A DNA stretch of 64,000 nucleotides from Mycoavidus cysteinexigens (GCF_003966915.1 NZ_AP018150.1:1984001-2048000); one strand, 5' to 3'; positions 21,659-31,522 are shown, numbered from the stretch's first letter. Notes: generated by a model not told the origin, from the sequence alone. Translations and numbers: made by a program.

Positions 21659-22840
21659 ATGCAATCTCCTGAGCTGCACCTTCTATTGCCGTTTTCGCTA
21701 CCGGCCCAGCGCGCCGCCAACTATACGTTACCCGCTTTAGAACAAGGTGCACTAGCTAAATTCCTCGCCCGTGCAACCTTAACAGAAAAATCGCTCGGCG
21801 CAGATTTTCAGCGGACCTTACCGCATGAGCGTTGGCTAGCGCAGCGCTTTAATGTGATTGGATCAACTTCCGTTGATGAAGCGCCGCTCGCGCCCTATAT
21901 GCTGCTAGCCGATCAAGCACAAGCTCAGGCTGAGACAGTCGCGCATACCGCAGCGGCGGCGCTTGATGATAACCCTCCCAATACTATCGTTCAGCCAGAC
22001 GAGTCAACCGTTTGGGCGTGCGTAGAACCGGTGCATCTGCAAATCGCGCATGATCACCTCATCCTTATTGATCCAACGCATCTAGTGCTTGCTGCGGAGG
22101 AGGCCGCCGCGCTTCTTAAAACGGCTCAACCCCTGATTACTTCGCTAGGCATCACGCTGGTTGCGCCCACCCCATTACGTTGGTATCTCTCAGCGCCCTC
22201 ATTGCACGGAATCTCAGGCGCTTCTCCCCTACGCGCCGCGGGGCGTAATATTGAAATCTGGCTGCCGCGCGAAACGCGGACAGACGCCCCTTCGCGCACC
22301 TGGTTAAAGGTGCAAAATGAAGTCCAAATGGCTTGGTTTGAACATCCGATCAATCAGGCACGCGAAACACGCGGCGCTTATACGGCAAATTCGATCTGGC
22401 TCCATGCGCAAGGCGAAAAACGGTCCGTCACCCGTCCGTTTACCAGCATTTTAGCGAAGACGCCGGCGGCACGCGGCCTCGCACTTGCCGCCGGATTAAG
22501 CGCGCCGCATCAAATCGGCTTTCCGCCTGCTCATTTTAACTTGCTCAAGCCCTTTACCACTGCACCCACTACGCGCGCAGCTGCAGCCAAAATACTGGTT
22601 GAGCTCGATACTCTAAGTGCGCCATTTTTGCAGCAAGATTGGCCTGACTGGGCTGCCGCGCTCTCAGCTCTTGAGCAAAATTGGTTTGCACCCGCGCTTG
22701 CTGCGCTGCAAAACGGAACCTTGCGCACCCTGACTTTAACTCTATGTGGCGAAATTTCCTCAATTACGTTAACCGCCACGCGCGCTGATCTGCGCAAATT
22801 CTGGCGCCGCCGCTCAACTGTCTCTCTGCTTGAAGCATGA
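21659..22840 (+). CDS. Conserved protein upstream of recJ, function unknown
   Basis: A protein of about 393 residues with no catalytic motif I can name. It is Ala/Leu-rich with a mid-part PTPLRWYLSAPSLHGISGAS and a later WFEHPINQARETRG. Burkholderia genomes carry a similar gene just before recJ, sometimes labelled phosphoglycerate-mutase-like; I cannot confirm that activity. It overlaps recJ by four bases (ATGA), so they are cotranscribed and probably translationally coupled. Start is uncertain: TTG 21632, ATG 21653 and ATG 21659 are in frame; the last gives the usual MQSPELHLLLPF start. Confidence 0.65.
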   Translation: MQSPELHLLLPFSLPAQRAANYTLPALEQGALAKFLARATLTEKSLGADFQRTLPHERWLAQRFNVIGSTSVDEAPLAPYMLLADQAQAQAETVAHTAAAALDDNPPNTIVQPDESTVWACVEPVHLQIAHDHLILIDPTHLVLAAEEAAALLKTAQPLITSLGITLVAPTPLRWYLSAPSLHGISGASPLRAAGRNIEIWLPRETRTDAPSRTWLKVQNEVQMAWFEHPINQARETRGAYTANSIWLHAQGEKRSVTRPFTSILAKTPAARGLALAAGLSAPHQIGFPPAHFNLLKPFTTAPTTRAAAAKILVELDTLSAPFLQQDWPDWAAALSALEQNWFAPALAALQNGTLRTLTLTLCGEISSITLTATRADLRKFWRRRSTVSLLEA

Positions 22841-24528
22841 CTCAAATTATTCCGCGCTTACCTACGCCCGCCCAGACCGAAGTTTTAATTCGTAGCGGAT
22901 TACATCCTGTGCTGGCCCGCCTCTATGCCGCGCGCGGCATCTGTCACACCGATGAGGTTGAAACTCACTTGGCGCGCCTCATCGCGCCAGATCAACTCAA
23001 AGGCATGAATACCGCCGCCACTTTGCTTGCCGACACCCTGCAAACGGGTGGCAAAATGATTGTCATCGCAGATTATGATTGCGATGGCGCAACCGCTTGC
23101 GCCCTTGCCGTACGGGGTCTACGCTTGTTTGGCGCACAGATCGATTATTTAGTCCCCAATCGCTTTACTTACGGCTATGGCCTAACCCCGGATATCGTTG
23201 CGCTTGCCGCGCAGCGAGAGCCCAAGCTCCTGATTACAGTTGATAATGGCATCGCCAGCGTCGATGGGGTGGCTGCCGCTACAGCGCTTGGCCTAGATGT
23301 GCTGATCACAGATCACCATCTGCCTGGTGCAACCTTGCCGGCGGCGCGCGCGATTGTTAACCCGAATCAACCAGGCTGCACATTTGCTAGCAAACACCTC
23401 GCTGGAGTAGGGGTGATGTTCTATGTTTTGCTTGCCTTACGCGCCGAACTTCGTAAGCGCGGCGCCTTTAGCAATCGTCCAGAACCCCGCTTAGATAGCT
23501 TGCTTGATTTAGTCGCGCTCGGCACTGTGGCTGATGTGGTTAAACTCGATGCCAATAACCGAATCTTGGTGGCCCAAGGACTCGCGCGCATCCGCTCTGG
23601 CCGGATGCAAGCTGGTATCGCAGCCCTCTTTCGCGTCGCTGGCCGCGATGCGAAATGCGCATCAGGTTTTGATCTTGGTTTTGCGCTTGGCCCCCGCCTG
23701 AATGCCGCCGGCCGATTGGCGGATATGACGCTTGGCATTGAATGCTTGCTGACGGATGATATTGGGCGTGCTTGGGCGCTAGTGCAGCAACTTGATGCCA
23801 TCAACCGCGAGCGGCGAGAAATCGAAGCCGAGATGCAACAAACAGCGTTTGCTGAGCTAAACGAGGTTGATCCAGCGGATTGCGCCACCCTGACCCTCTT
23901 CAATCCAAGTTGGCACCAAGGAGTCATCGGGATTGTTGCAGGACGGCTCAAAGAACGTTTTTTCCGGCCCACGATAACCTTTGCGCTGGCGGATGACGGC
24001 GGCGAGCGGGTGAAAGGCTCTGGACGCTCGATTCCAGGCTTTCATTTACGTGATGCGCTCGACCTGATCTCAAAGCGGCATACAGGTTTATTAATTCAAT
24101 TTGGCGGCCATGCAATGGCGGCCGGATTGACCCTACGCACCGTCGATGTGCCGCACTTTAAGCAAGCTTTTGAAGCAATTGGCCGAGAATGGCTGGGTCC
24201 TAACGCGCTAACCCGCGTGTTAGAAACCGATGGCGATCTTGAAGAAGCTTATTTCACCCCGCAATTTGTCGAATTACTCGACAATTTAGTTTGGGGACAA
24301 GGTTTTCCAGCACCGATTTTTTCCACTGAATTTGAGATTGCCTCACAAGCATTAGTTAAAGAGCGGCATCTAAAACTCCAATTAATACGCGGCAGACATC
24401 GTTATCAAGCCATTTGGTTCAACCGCACCGAGCCATTGCCGGCCCGCGCCCTGATTGCATATCGACTCGTGCGCGATACCTGGAATGGCGTTGCGCGTCT
24501 GCAATTGGTGGTCGAGCATGCAACTTGA
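22837..24528 (+). CDS. recJ: Single-stranded-DNA exonuclease RecJ
   Basis: A 563-residue RecJ. DHH-family motifs are present in order: IADYDCDGATACAL, LLITVDNGIA, VLITDHHLPG and, after the core, GSGRSIPGFHLRDAL and FGGHAMAAGLTL of DHHA1. An OB-fold C-terminus follows. RecJ degrades single-stranded DNA 5'-3' in RecFOR recombination, mismatch repair and base excision repair. It overlaps the upstream hypothetical gene and precedes prfB and lysS in the order usual for Burkholderia. Metal-binding acids are all present, so it should be active. Confidence 0.95.
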   Translation: MTQIIPRLPTPAQTEVLIRSGLHPVLARLYAARGICHTDEVETHLARLIAPDQLKGMNTAATLLADTLQTGGKMIVIADYDCDGATACALAVRGLRLFGAQIDYLVPNRFTYGYGLTPDIVALAAQREPKLLITVDNGIASVDGVAAATALGLDVLITDHHLPGATLPAARAIVNPNQPGCTFASKHLAGVGVMFYVLLALRAELRKRGAFSNRPEPRLDSLLDLVALGTVADVVKLDANNRILVAQGLARIRSGRMQAGIAALFRVAGRDAKCASGFDLGFALGPRLNAAGRLADMTLGIECLLTDDIGRAWALVQQLDAINRERREIEAEMQQTAFAELNEVDPADCATLTLFNPSWHQGVIGIVAGRLKERFFRPTITFALADDGGERVKGSGRSIPGFHLRDALDLISKRHTGLLIQFGGHAMAAGLTLRTVDVPHFKQAFEAIGREWLGPNALTRVLETDGDLEEAYFTPQFVELLDNLVWGQGFPAPIFSTEFEIASQALVKERHLKLQLIRGRHRYQAIWFNRTEPLPARALIAYRLVRDTWNGVARLQLVVEHAT

Positions 24529-24665
24529 TTAAACTTTTGGGCGGTAACGGTCGCACGCTACGGCCCTAATTGATTCAATCATAGACCCGCATGAACCGTA
24601 GCTTACAGGGCGTCATCCTCGCCAATCCGTTATAATTCTTTTTTTTCAGCAAAGAATACGCTTAT

Positions 24666-25770
24666 ATGGAAGCAGAACGCCTAAACTCCATCAACGCCAC
24701 CCTCACCAGCTTATGCACTCGTGCTGAAGAGCTTCGGGGGTTTCTTTGACTACGATGCCAAAAAAATTCGCTTAAGCACCCTCAATCAAGAGCTTGAAGA
24801 CCCTGCTGTCTGGAGCGACACAAAGCGCACACAAGCTCTTGGCAAAGAAAAAAAGCAGCTCGAAGGGGTCGTCACGATGCTGGCTTCTTTGGATGATGAC
24901 TTACGCAATACCCAAGATCTTTTCGAGCTGGCGCGCGAAGAAGCAGATGAAGACACGCTTTCAGCCGTTGAAGTAGACGTCGAGACGTTAGCCGTCCAGG
25001 TTGCGGATATTGAGTTTCGCCGCATGTTCAATCACCCGGCCGACCCTAATCATTGCTTCGTGGATATTCAATCAGGCGCAGGCGGAACCGAAGCGTGTGA
25101 TTGGGCTTCTATGCTCTTGCGACAATACCTCCGCTACTGCGAACGCAAAGGTTTTAAAACCAGCTTGCTAGAAGAATCCGCGGGTGAGGTGGCAGGCCTT
25201 AAAAGCGCAACGATTAAGGTCGAAGGCGAATATGCATATGGCTATTTACGGACCGAAACCGGTGTGCACCGGCTCGTGCGTAAATCTCCATTTGATTCAT
25301 CCGGTGGACGGCACACATCATTTGCTTCTGTATTTGTCTATCCAGAAGTCGATGATTCAATCGAAGTAGACGTTAATCCGGCTGATTTACGCGTTGACAC
25401 GTTCCGCGCCTCGGGCGCAGGCGGACAGCATATTAACAAAACAGATTCTGCCGTGCGTCTCACCCATATGCCAAGCGGGATCGTTGTGCAATGCCAAAGT
25501 GACCGCTCGCAGCACCGTAATCGCGCTGAAGCGATGTCCATGCTCAAGGCGCGTTTATATGAGGCTGAACTGCGCAAGCGGCAAGCCGAACAAGACAAAC
25601 TTGAATCCAACAAAACCGATGTGGGCTGGGGCCATCAAATCCGCTCTTATGTACTGGATCAAAGCCGTATTAAAGATTTACGCACTGGCGTCGAAATCAG
25701 CAATACGCGCGCAGTATTAGACGGCGATCTTGACGACTTGATCGGCGCCAGCCTAAAACAAGGTGTATAA
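24666..25770 (+). CDS. prfB: Peptide chain release factor 2, with programmed +1 frameshift
   Basis: The gene is read as 24666-24746 joined to 24748-25770, giving 367 residues, the family's normal size. Frame 1 starts [16 protein letters not shown] and meets TGA at 24747; skipping one T gives [10 protein letters not shown] in the next frame. The anticodon-mimic [10 protein letters not shown] and the catalytic GGQ in [10 protein letters not shown] are intact. RF2 releases peptides at UGA and UAA. The in-frame UGA makes synthesis fall when RF2 is plentiful, the classic autoregulation. lysS follows 20 bases later, as in most proteobacteria. Confidence 0.96.
24733..24750 (+). promoter_or_regulatory. 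prfB frameshift signal
   Basis: CTTCGGGGGTTTCTTTGAC contains a Shine-Dalgarno-like GGGGG (24736-24740) three to four bases before the slippery CTT TGA C (24744-24750), the canonical arrangement for +1 slippage in RF2 genes. Confidence 0.95.
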
Positions 25771-25790
25771 ACACTAGCTAAAAACACATT

Positions 25791-27299
25791 ATGACTGATG
25801 CCACCCCAATGCCGACCAGTATTCATGAGCGGCAAGAAAAGTTAAACGCATTACGCGCGCAAGGTTGCGCCTATCCAAACGATTTTCGGCCCAGCCATCA
25901 AGCCAGCGAGCTCCACGCCCAATATGCGGAGGCTGACAAAGAAACGCTCGCAGCGCAGGCGCTCGAAGTGACCCTTGCCGGACGCATGATGCTCAAGCGT
26001 ATTATGGGTAAAGCCAGCTTCGCTACGATTCAAGATGGTGCGGCGCAAATTCAATTTTTTATTACTCCCGCCGAAGCCGGAGCCGAAGCCTACGAAGCGT
26101 TTAAAAAATGGGATCTCGGCGATATTATCGCAGCGCGTGGTTTACTCTTTCGCACCAATAAAGGGGAGCTGTCAATACGCTGCACCAACCTACGGTTATT
26201 GGCGAAAGCCTTACGCCCGCTACCCGACAAATTCCATGGGCTCGCTGATCAGGAGATGCGCTATCGGCAACGTTATGTTGATTTAATCGTTACGCCAAGC
26301 ACCCGCAAAACCTTTATAGCACGCACGAACGCGATTTCATCTATCCGCCGCCAGATGGAAGCCGCGGATTTTCTGGAAGTTGAAACGCCCATGCTGCACC
26401 CGATCCCGGGCGGAGCAGCCGCCCAGCCTTTCTCGACGCATCATAATGCGCTCGATATGCAAATGTTTTTGCGGATTGCACCCGAGCTTTATTTAAAACG
26501 GCTGATTGTGGGCGGCTTTAAACGCGTCTTTGAGATCAACCGTAATTTTCGGAATGAAGGCGTCTCGCCGCGACATAACCCTGAATTTACGATGATGGAA
26601 TTCTATGCCGCCTATACTGATTATCAATGGCTGATGGAGTTCACTGAAAAACTGATTCAACAAGCGGCGATTGACGCGTTAGGCGCTGCCCAGATTCACT
26701 ATCAAGGCCAACCGCTCAACCTGACTGCGCCCTTTCAGCGCTTAAGCATCACGCAAGCGATCACACACTATAATAGTGTCTACCGTGACGCACCTTTAGA
26801 CGATAAACAGTTTTTGATCAACGAGCTTGAAAAGCTCGGCGTGAATATTCACGATGCCAAATTTCTCAATGCCGGCATTGGCGCGCTACAGCTCGCATTA
26901 TTTGAAGAAACGACTGAAGCCAAGCTATGGCAGCCGACTTATATTATTGATTATCCGCTTGAAGTCTCACCGCTAGCGCGCGCATCAGATACCCAACCCG
27001 GCCTTACCGAGCGCTTCGAGCTCTTTATTGCTGGCCGTGAAATTGCCAATGGCTTTTCTGAATTGAATGACCCGCAGGACCAAGCCATGCGCTTTAAAAA
27101 ACAGGTCGAACAGAAAAATGCGGGGGACGCAGAAGCCATGTACTATGATGCCGATTATATTCGCGCACTTGAATATGGGATGCCCCCTACTGGTGGTTGC
27201 GGTATTGGCATCGATCGGCTGGTTATGTTATTAACTGATAATGCAAGTATTCGCGATGTGATTTTGTTCCCGCATCTACGGCGCGAAGATTCAGCGTAA
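25791..27299 (+). CDS. lysS: Lysyl-tRNA synthetase, class II
   Basis: A 502-residue LysRS. The N-terminal OB fold (about 60-165, from [16 protein letters not shown]) binds the anticodon; the catalytic core has motif 1 ([15 protein letters not shown]), motif 2 ([20 protein letters not shown]) and motif 3 ([13 protein letters not shown]). It charges tRNA-Lys in the cytoplasm. The motif 1 region reads [10 protein letters not shown] where most LysRS have a basic ARPF; this is a conservative-site change and does not touch the known ATP ligands. It follows prfB in the usual order. Confidence 0.96.
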   Translation: MTDATPMPTSIHERQEKLNALRAQGCAYPNDFRPSHQASELHAQYAEADKETLAAQALEVTLAGRMMLKRIMGKASFATIQDGAAQIQFFITPAEAGAEAYEAFKKWDLGDIIAARGLLFRTNKGELSIRCTNLRLLAKALRPLPDKFHGLADQEMRYRQRYVDLIVTPSTRKTFIARTNAISSIRRQMEAADFLEVETPMLHPIPGGAAAQPFSTHHNALDMQMFLRIAPELYLKRLIVGGFKRVFEINRNFRNEGVSPRHNPEFTMMEFYAAYTDYQWLMEFTEKLIQQAAIDALGAAQIHYQGQPLNLTAPFQRLSITQAITHYNSVYRDAPLDDKQFLINELEKLGVNIHDAKFLNAGIGALQLALFEETTEAKLWQPTYIIDYPLEVSPLARASDTQPGLTERFELFIAGREIANGFSELNDPQDQAMRFKKQVEQKNAGDAEAMYYDADYIRALEYGMPPTGGCGIGIDRLVMLLTDNASIRDVILFPHLRREDSA

Positions 27300-27440
27300 C
27301 ACGATTAGGCGATTGTCTATGTGCACCTTCTTAATTTCATACGTATTCAACAATTCCTTACAAATTTAAACAACTGTCAGCGCGCGGATCACCGACACTA
27401 CGTTTCATAGCAAATGAAACGTCTGTCAACGGGATCCAGC

Positions 27441-28118
27441 ATGAAAAATTCAAGCGCGCCTGCAACCCACCATTCTACTCAACTGCACCCACTGGTTACG
27501 CTAGCCACGGCGGCCGTACTGATCACATGCTTAATCGTGGTCGCCACCGTTACGGGCGTCTTGCCAACCGCATTCAGTAAAACCAAGCCCGACCAAGCGC
27601 TACCGAATTCAAGCGCGCCAAATAATTTAGCGCAGATCATGCCTGCGCCGGTCGCAACTGATGCACAACTCCTGCACAACGGGCAAACCGACGGCCCCAT
27701 CCAGCCTGCCGAGCTTGCCTTACAACCTAAGCAACTCAATCCCGCTCAGCCCGCAGTAGGTCAATCACAATCCACCGCGTCATGCATATTGTGCGGCGTA
27801 GTTGAATCGGTACGAGTCGTGCAACTGCCTGGCCATAGCTCCGGTGTTGGTGCACTAGGCGGCGCCATCGCAGGCGGCGTCGTCGGCAATCAATTTGGCA
27901 GTGGCGGCGGCCGCACTGCAATGACGCTTCTTGGCGCTTTAGGTGGCGGGCTCGCCGGTAATTCAGTCGAGCGCAATATCAACACCCAAGCCATCTACAA
28001 AGTCAGAGTGCGCATGGAAAACGGCTACCGGCGGACCTTTACTTATCACTATGCGCCTCCTTATCAACCTGGTAATCGAGTGCGCGTCCTGCACGGCTCG
28101 CTTTCACGCATCACCTAA
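27441..28118 (+). CDS. Glycine-zipper 2TM envelope protein
   Basis: A 225-residue protein with a membrane span (VTLATAAVLITCLIVVATVT, about 20-40), a Pro/Gln-rich linker and a glycine-zipper domain (about 140-175: GALGGAIAGGVVGNQFG, LGALGGGLAGNSVE), then a beta-rich C-terminus with VRVRMENGYRRTFTY. The family (PF05433) includes SlyB/PcpA-like envelope proteins of unknown detailed role. ATG 27441 is chosen because GGGA lies about ten bases upstream; ATG 27414 has none. It lies between lysS and xth, with 141 bases of spacer before it. Unlike SlyB there is no lipobox. Confidence 0.75.
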   Translation: MKNSSAPATHHSTQLHPLVTLATAAVLITCLIVVATVTGVLPTAFSKTKPDQALPNSSAPNNLAQIMPAPVATDAQLLHNGQTDGPIQPAELALQPKQLNPAQPAVGQSQSTASCILCGVVESVRVVQLPGHSSGVGALGGAIAGGVVGNQFGSGGGRTAMTLLGALGGGLAGNSVERNINTQAIYKVRVRMENGYRRTFTYHYAPPYQPGNRVRVLHGSLSRIT

Positions 28119-28174
28119 GCCCTAAACGCTTAATCTAGTCAACCGTTTCAATCTGGGCAAGTTATACTAATGGG

Positions 28175-28954
28175 ATGAAACTCGCAAGCTGGAACATTAA
28201 TTCACTCAACGTCCGCCTACCGCATGTTATCGACTGGCTTAGCGCTAATCCAGTCGATGTGCTTTGTTTGCAAGAGCTCAAGCTGCCAAATGAAAAATTC
28301 CCTTATGCACAGTTAAAAGCCATCGGCTATCACAGTTTCTATTTAGGCCAAAAAACCTATAATGGGGTAGCCATCCTCGCGCGGGACAGCATGCCATTTA
28401 ATGAAGCTAGCATTCAACGCAATATTCCAGGCTTTGAGGATCCGCAGCAACGGCTGCTTGCAGTTACACTGGACGGCATCCGGATCATTTGCGCCTATTT
28501 TCCGAACGGTCAAGCGCCAGGAACCGACAAATTCGCTTATAAACTCAAATGGATGGACGCACTCAGCGATTGGTTGGCGACCGAATTGGCCACGTACGAC
28601 CGGTTAGCCTTACTCGGAGATTATAATATTGCCCCAGCCGAGTGCGATGTACACGATCCATTAGCCTGGGAAGGGCAAAATCTCGTTTCTCCCGTTGAGC
28701 GAGCGGCATTTGCCAAACTTTGTTCACTAGGTCTTACCGACGCCTTCCGCTGCTTCGAGCAGGCTGAAAAATCTTATAGTTGGTGGGATTACCGCATGCT
28801 TTCGTTTCGTCGCAATGCCGGACTTAGAATTGATCATATCCTGTTATCGCCCCCACTGACTGCGGCTTGCGAGCGCTGCATCATTGATAAAACCCCGCGT
28901 GGCTGGCTCCAGCCCTCTGACCATGCCCCAGTCATTGCTGAAATCAGAGATTGA
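28175..28954 (+). CDS. xth: Exodeoxyribonuclease III
   Basis: A 259-residue endonuclease/exonuclease/phosphatase family protein: SWNINSLNVR at the start, catalytic Glu in CLQELKLPNEKF, LLGDYNIAP, and the closing pair SDHAPVIAE. The family cuts AP sites and removes 3' blocking groups in base excision repair. It is the last core gene before the accessory island beginning with the LysR gene on the opposite strand 38 bases away. Xth versus ExoA cannot be settled without alignment; the general function is clear. Confidence 0.93.
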   Translation: MKLASWNINSLNVRLPHVIDWLSANPVDVLCLQELKLPNEKFPYAQLKAIGYHSFYLGQKTYNGVAILARDSMPFNEASIQRNIPGFEDPQQRLLAVTLDGIRIICAYFPNGQAPGTDKFAYKLKWMDALSDWLATELATYDRLALLGDYNIAPAECDVHDPLAWEGQNLVSPVERAAFAKLCSLGLTDAFRCFEQAEKSYSWWDYRMLSFRRNAGLRIDHILLSPPLTAACERCIIDKTPRGWLQPSDHAPVIAEIRD

Positions 28955-28991
28955 CTATTAGCAGTGGGGCTGCAGCGCCCAAGCCAAAATT

Positions 28992-29897
28992 TTATTTAAA
29001 CAGCGATAACTGAGTGATGATCTGCCTTACCAGTTGATTCACCGCAGCAGAAAGGGGCCGGCCTCGCCTAACAAATAAACGGCTCTCCGTATTGCTCAGG
29101 ATAAGATTTTCGACCTCCAAAGGAACCAAGCCATGAACTTCTTCAACTTCTGGTTTTAGACTCGTCACCATAAATGCCACCCCCTTGCCGGCATTCACAA
29201 ACCGTTCCAGCACAGTAATTGAATTAGTCGTCAAAGTGGGGGTTAATCTTATTTTCTCCGACTCCTCTAATGCTTGAAGTATTTGCGACAACCCTGCAGA
29301 AGAGGAAAAAAGCGCTAGTGGATAGCGCAAGACATCCGCTACCGTAACCTTATGCTGACGAGCCAACACATGATTTTTGCCTACCACCAAACGCACTAAC
29401 CGTTTCGCTCGAGCACAGGAACGCAGTTCAGGAACATCTGGCGGATTATGCGCCAAGCCAATATGCGCAATATCTTGCATCACCTGGGTCACCGCTTCAT
29501 TGGTCAATACCGTCTCGACATGAATCTTTAAGCGAGGATACTGTCGACAAAAGTCATTCAGTACGTCATCCATCAGCGGCCCAATGTACCCTTGATTCAC
29601 TGCAAGGCGGATATAACCACGCTGTAGCTCACGCATTTCCTGCAGATAGGTTTCTAAACGCTTTTGGTGCGAGTGGCAGCTCCGGCAATATTCAAGCACA
29701 ATTTCAGAAGCTTCATTCGGCTGCAAACCACGTGGGTGACGCTCAAATAACGTCACGGCCAGTTCTTTTTCCAACAATCGAATTTGCCGAGTCACCACTG
29801 AAGGGGCGGTATTCAAAGTTTCTGCTGCTTCACGGATAGAGCCTTGGGTAAGCACTTCGTAAAAATACTGCATGCGCCGTTGGTTAATCTCGTTCAT
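28992..29897 (-). CDS. LysR-family regulator, copy 1
   Basis: A 301-residue LTTR: N-terminal winged helix (about 5-65: GSIREAAETLNTAPSVVTRQ) and a substrate-binding domain from about 92. It is a close paralogue of the LysR at 39385: both share the INQRR start, ..VTLFERxxRG, PLMDDVLNDF and the C-terminal SAAxNQL....LSLF. Such regulators bind a small molecule and act on a nearby gene. Its likely ancient target, a dppA-like gene, survives only as a fragment directly upstream (29908-30087). It may still act elsewhere. It marks the left edge of the accessory island. Confidence 0.85.
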   Translation of the reverse strand: MNEINQRRMQYFYEVLTQGSIREAAETLNTAPSVVTRQIRLLEKELAVTLFERHPRGLQPNEASEIVLEYCRSCHSHQKRLETYLQEMRELQRGYIRLAVNQGYIGPLMDDVLNDFCRQYPRLKIHVETVLTNEAVTQVMQDIAHIGLAHNPPDVPELRSCARAKRLVRLVVGKNHVLARQHKVTVADVLRYPLALFSSSAGLSQILQALEESEKIRLTPTLTTNSITVLERFVNAGKGVAFMVTSLKPEVEEVHGLVPLEVENLILSNTESRLFVRRGRPLSAAVNQLVRQIITQLSLFK

Positions 29898-29907
29898 TAA
29901 TTTGCCT

Positions 29908-30087
29908 TTATTTCACGCTAACGCCCGTAAACAGCGTTGCGCCAACAAAACTCCAAGAAACATTGAAAAAACCTTTAGACTGGCCTGCTTCTGTTAACAA
30001 AGCCCTTGCTTTTTCTATATCAAATAACTCGTCTTTGCGCTCACCATTTATGCAAAACCTTCCCGCCACAAAAGTAGCTTTAATCAT
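29908..30087 (-). pseudogene. Probable dppA-like fragment (59 codons)
   Basis: A short open frame ends 10 bases before the LysR start. Its middle (ELFDIEKARALLTEAGQSKG) resembles the SYNLQEAKKLLAQAGYPNG segment of the intact binding protein at 37356, and its end (GATLFTGVSVK) resembles that protein's last residues (TAVLFTGVGLE). The order is the same but about 150 residues between are missing. I read it as the remnant of a second dppA-type gene with a large internal deletion. An AAGG lies just before its ATG, so a small peptide could still be made. Similarity was judged by eye. Confidence 0.45.
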
Positions 30088-30196
30088 AACCTTTTTAAGG
30101 TTAACTTAGGGATACTTTCCTAAGTACGATAAGCTCACAGAGAAATTCTAGATTTATTTGGCATAAGATAATAAAAATCATGCCGTCGCGTAAGAG
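30088..30196. other. Short spacer before the group II intron
   Basis: AT-rich DNA without a gene; it would be the 3' exon side of the intron that is read on the minus strand. No coding frame was recognised. Confidence 0.5.
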
Positions 30197-31047
30197 GTCG
30201 GATAAGGAAGGGCTATTACTAACCCTCCCTCTCCTAAGAACCGTGCAGGCGAGTCACCTCGCACACGGCTCAAGCCAAGAGTCCAGCGCTGGCTAAGGCA
30301 CCGGGCAGTCTAACAAACTGGCTGCCTGAGCAATATACGCCTGGAGCCATTTCGCCCTTCTGGTAAAATCGAACCAGTTGACCTGGTTTCTTAATTCACC
30401 TGGGCGCGCAAGCGCACAACAAACCTAAACGGTCTGCCTCATCTGCTTTCCCGCGTATAACGGTTTGCCAAGATTTCTTGCCCACTCTGACCAAGAGCAA
30501 GTCTGCTCGCTTTCGCGCAAGAGAATGTTTCACTCTTTATCCCCCTCATTACAAGGCGGCCTTCGCTTTTTGCTCCTTCCTGTACCCGCAGCGCCAACAG
30601 CATTCCTCGCGGTTTGCCTACCATTTCTGGCAGCGTTACGGGCTTATCCTGTTCCGCTTGAATTTCAGTGCGAGTCGGATCCCTCTTCTTTGCCGGCGGT
30701 TGTTTGTCCATGTTGGCCGAACTTTGAGCGACCAAACCTAACCGCGTACCATTTTGGTTCAGGCCCAGCACCTTTGGCCTGTTCATTTTAACGACAATTA
30801 CAGAGATTCACGTGTGTTGATCGTATTCGCACATCCCTAGCCCCTCTCCGCTTTAGTGCTAGCAGATTCGGCTTTGCCTCGCGGCTCGGCTTACCGATTA
30901 CTCGGCGGTTACATTGTCATCGGAGCTTCACACCGGACCGTTGCCAGCCCCGCATGTCCGACTAGGGAACGATTGATGGAGCAATCGGTCTTATCTGGTT
31001 ATATTTCTCCTGTAAGACAGAAATTCAAACGACTTTTCAGGTCGCAC
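30197..31047 (-). ncRNA. ORF-less group II intron, 851 nt
   Basis: On the minus strand the element starts with GTGCGAC (31047-31041), the group II 5' consensus, and ends in GAC at 30197. It has a 34-nt domain V and a domain VI stem with one bulged A, seven bases from the 3' end. The exon before the 5' splice site reads ACATCT-GAACTTTG. Its last eight bases (IBS1) pair fully with CAAAGTTC at 30726-30719 (EBS1); the six before (IBS2) pair with GGATGT at 30836-30831 (EBS2) with one wobble. No reverse transcriptase frame exists inside. It is either a maturase-dependent intron served in trans or a deleted relic; the RNA core seems complete. Confidence 0.85.
30238..30271 (-). ncRNA. Group II intron domain V
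   Basis: The 34-nt minus-strand hairpin begins GAGCCGTGTGCGAGGTGA and ends CCTGCACGGTTC: outer stem GAGCCGTG/CACGGTTC, a two-base bulge and an inner stem capped by a GNRA-like loop. This is the catalytic heart of group II introns. Domain VI follows at about 30235-30200 with its single bulged A. Confidence 0.88.
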
Positions 31048-31100
31048 CAAAGTTCAGATGTCGCATGTCATGCTCGAGCTCCTTGATATAGGAGCGAGGT

Positions 31101-31283
31101 ATGGCTGCACCAGATACGATTACCATGAAGATGCAGGAAGTAGATCGACTTAAAGTGATTCAGGCTGTGGTAGATGGTTTATTAATGCCGTGGAAAGCAG
31201 CAGAATGGCTTGACTTGAGTCGTCAACAAATAGAACGTAGCTGCGGGTTAAACGGGAAATTCAGACAAAAATGGCTTGTTTAA
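31101..31283 (+). pseudogene. ISNCY/IS1202-type transposase N-terminal fragment
   Basis: Sixty codons from ATG 31101 (GAGCGAGG as ribosome site) read TITMKMQEVDRLKVIQAV and AAEWLDLSRQQIER, the N-terminal helix-turn-helix start of ISNCY/IS1202 family transposases. After that the frame diverges and stops; the DDE domain is absent. It lies 53 bases from the 5' splice site of the group II intron, on the other strand. A relic without function. Confidence 0.7.
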
Positions 31284-31396
31284 GCTCAAAAATTGCACAC
31301 CATTTCATTGATTCTGTATTTTTCAGTAGCAATTTTCATGCCTGCGGAAATTCTCCATTAAATCAACGTTTCCTTAACTGGAAAATAGCTATATGA

Positions 31397-31510
31397 TTAT
31401 CCTTTCACCCCTTGCGCCATTTGGCGCACAGCGGGTAGATAGCGATCCCAGGTGGATAAACCCGACACCCCGAGCCTGCGCGCCACGTGTTCTACGGTGA
31501 TTTCGGGGTC
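31397..31510 (-). pseudogene. Resolvase/invertase C-terminal HTH fragment
   Basis: Thirty-seven codons to a stop read ITVEHVARRLGVSGLSTW and RYLPAVRQMAQG, resembling the helix-turn-helix end of serine resolvases (usual form: ITVAEVARxLGVSxxTLYRxLP). No catalytic domain precedes it. It is a scrap of a Tn3-type or similar element. Confidence 0.55.
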
Positions 31511-31522
31511 AATATTGATTTA

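Noticed and set aside
30439-30786. 115-codon minus-strand frame inside the intron
   Set aside because: It lies in the domain I-IV RNA and has no reverse transcriptase, maturase or HNH motif; EBS1 lies inside it.
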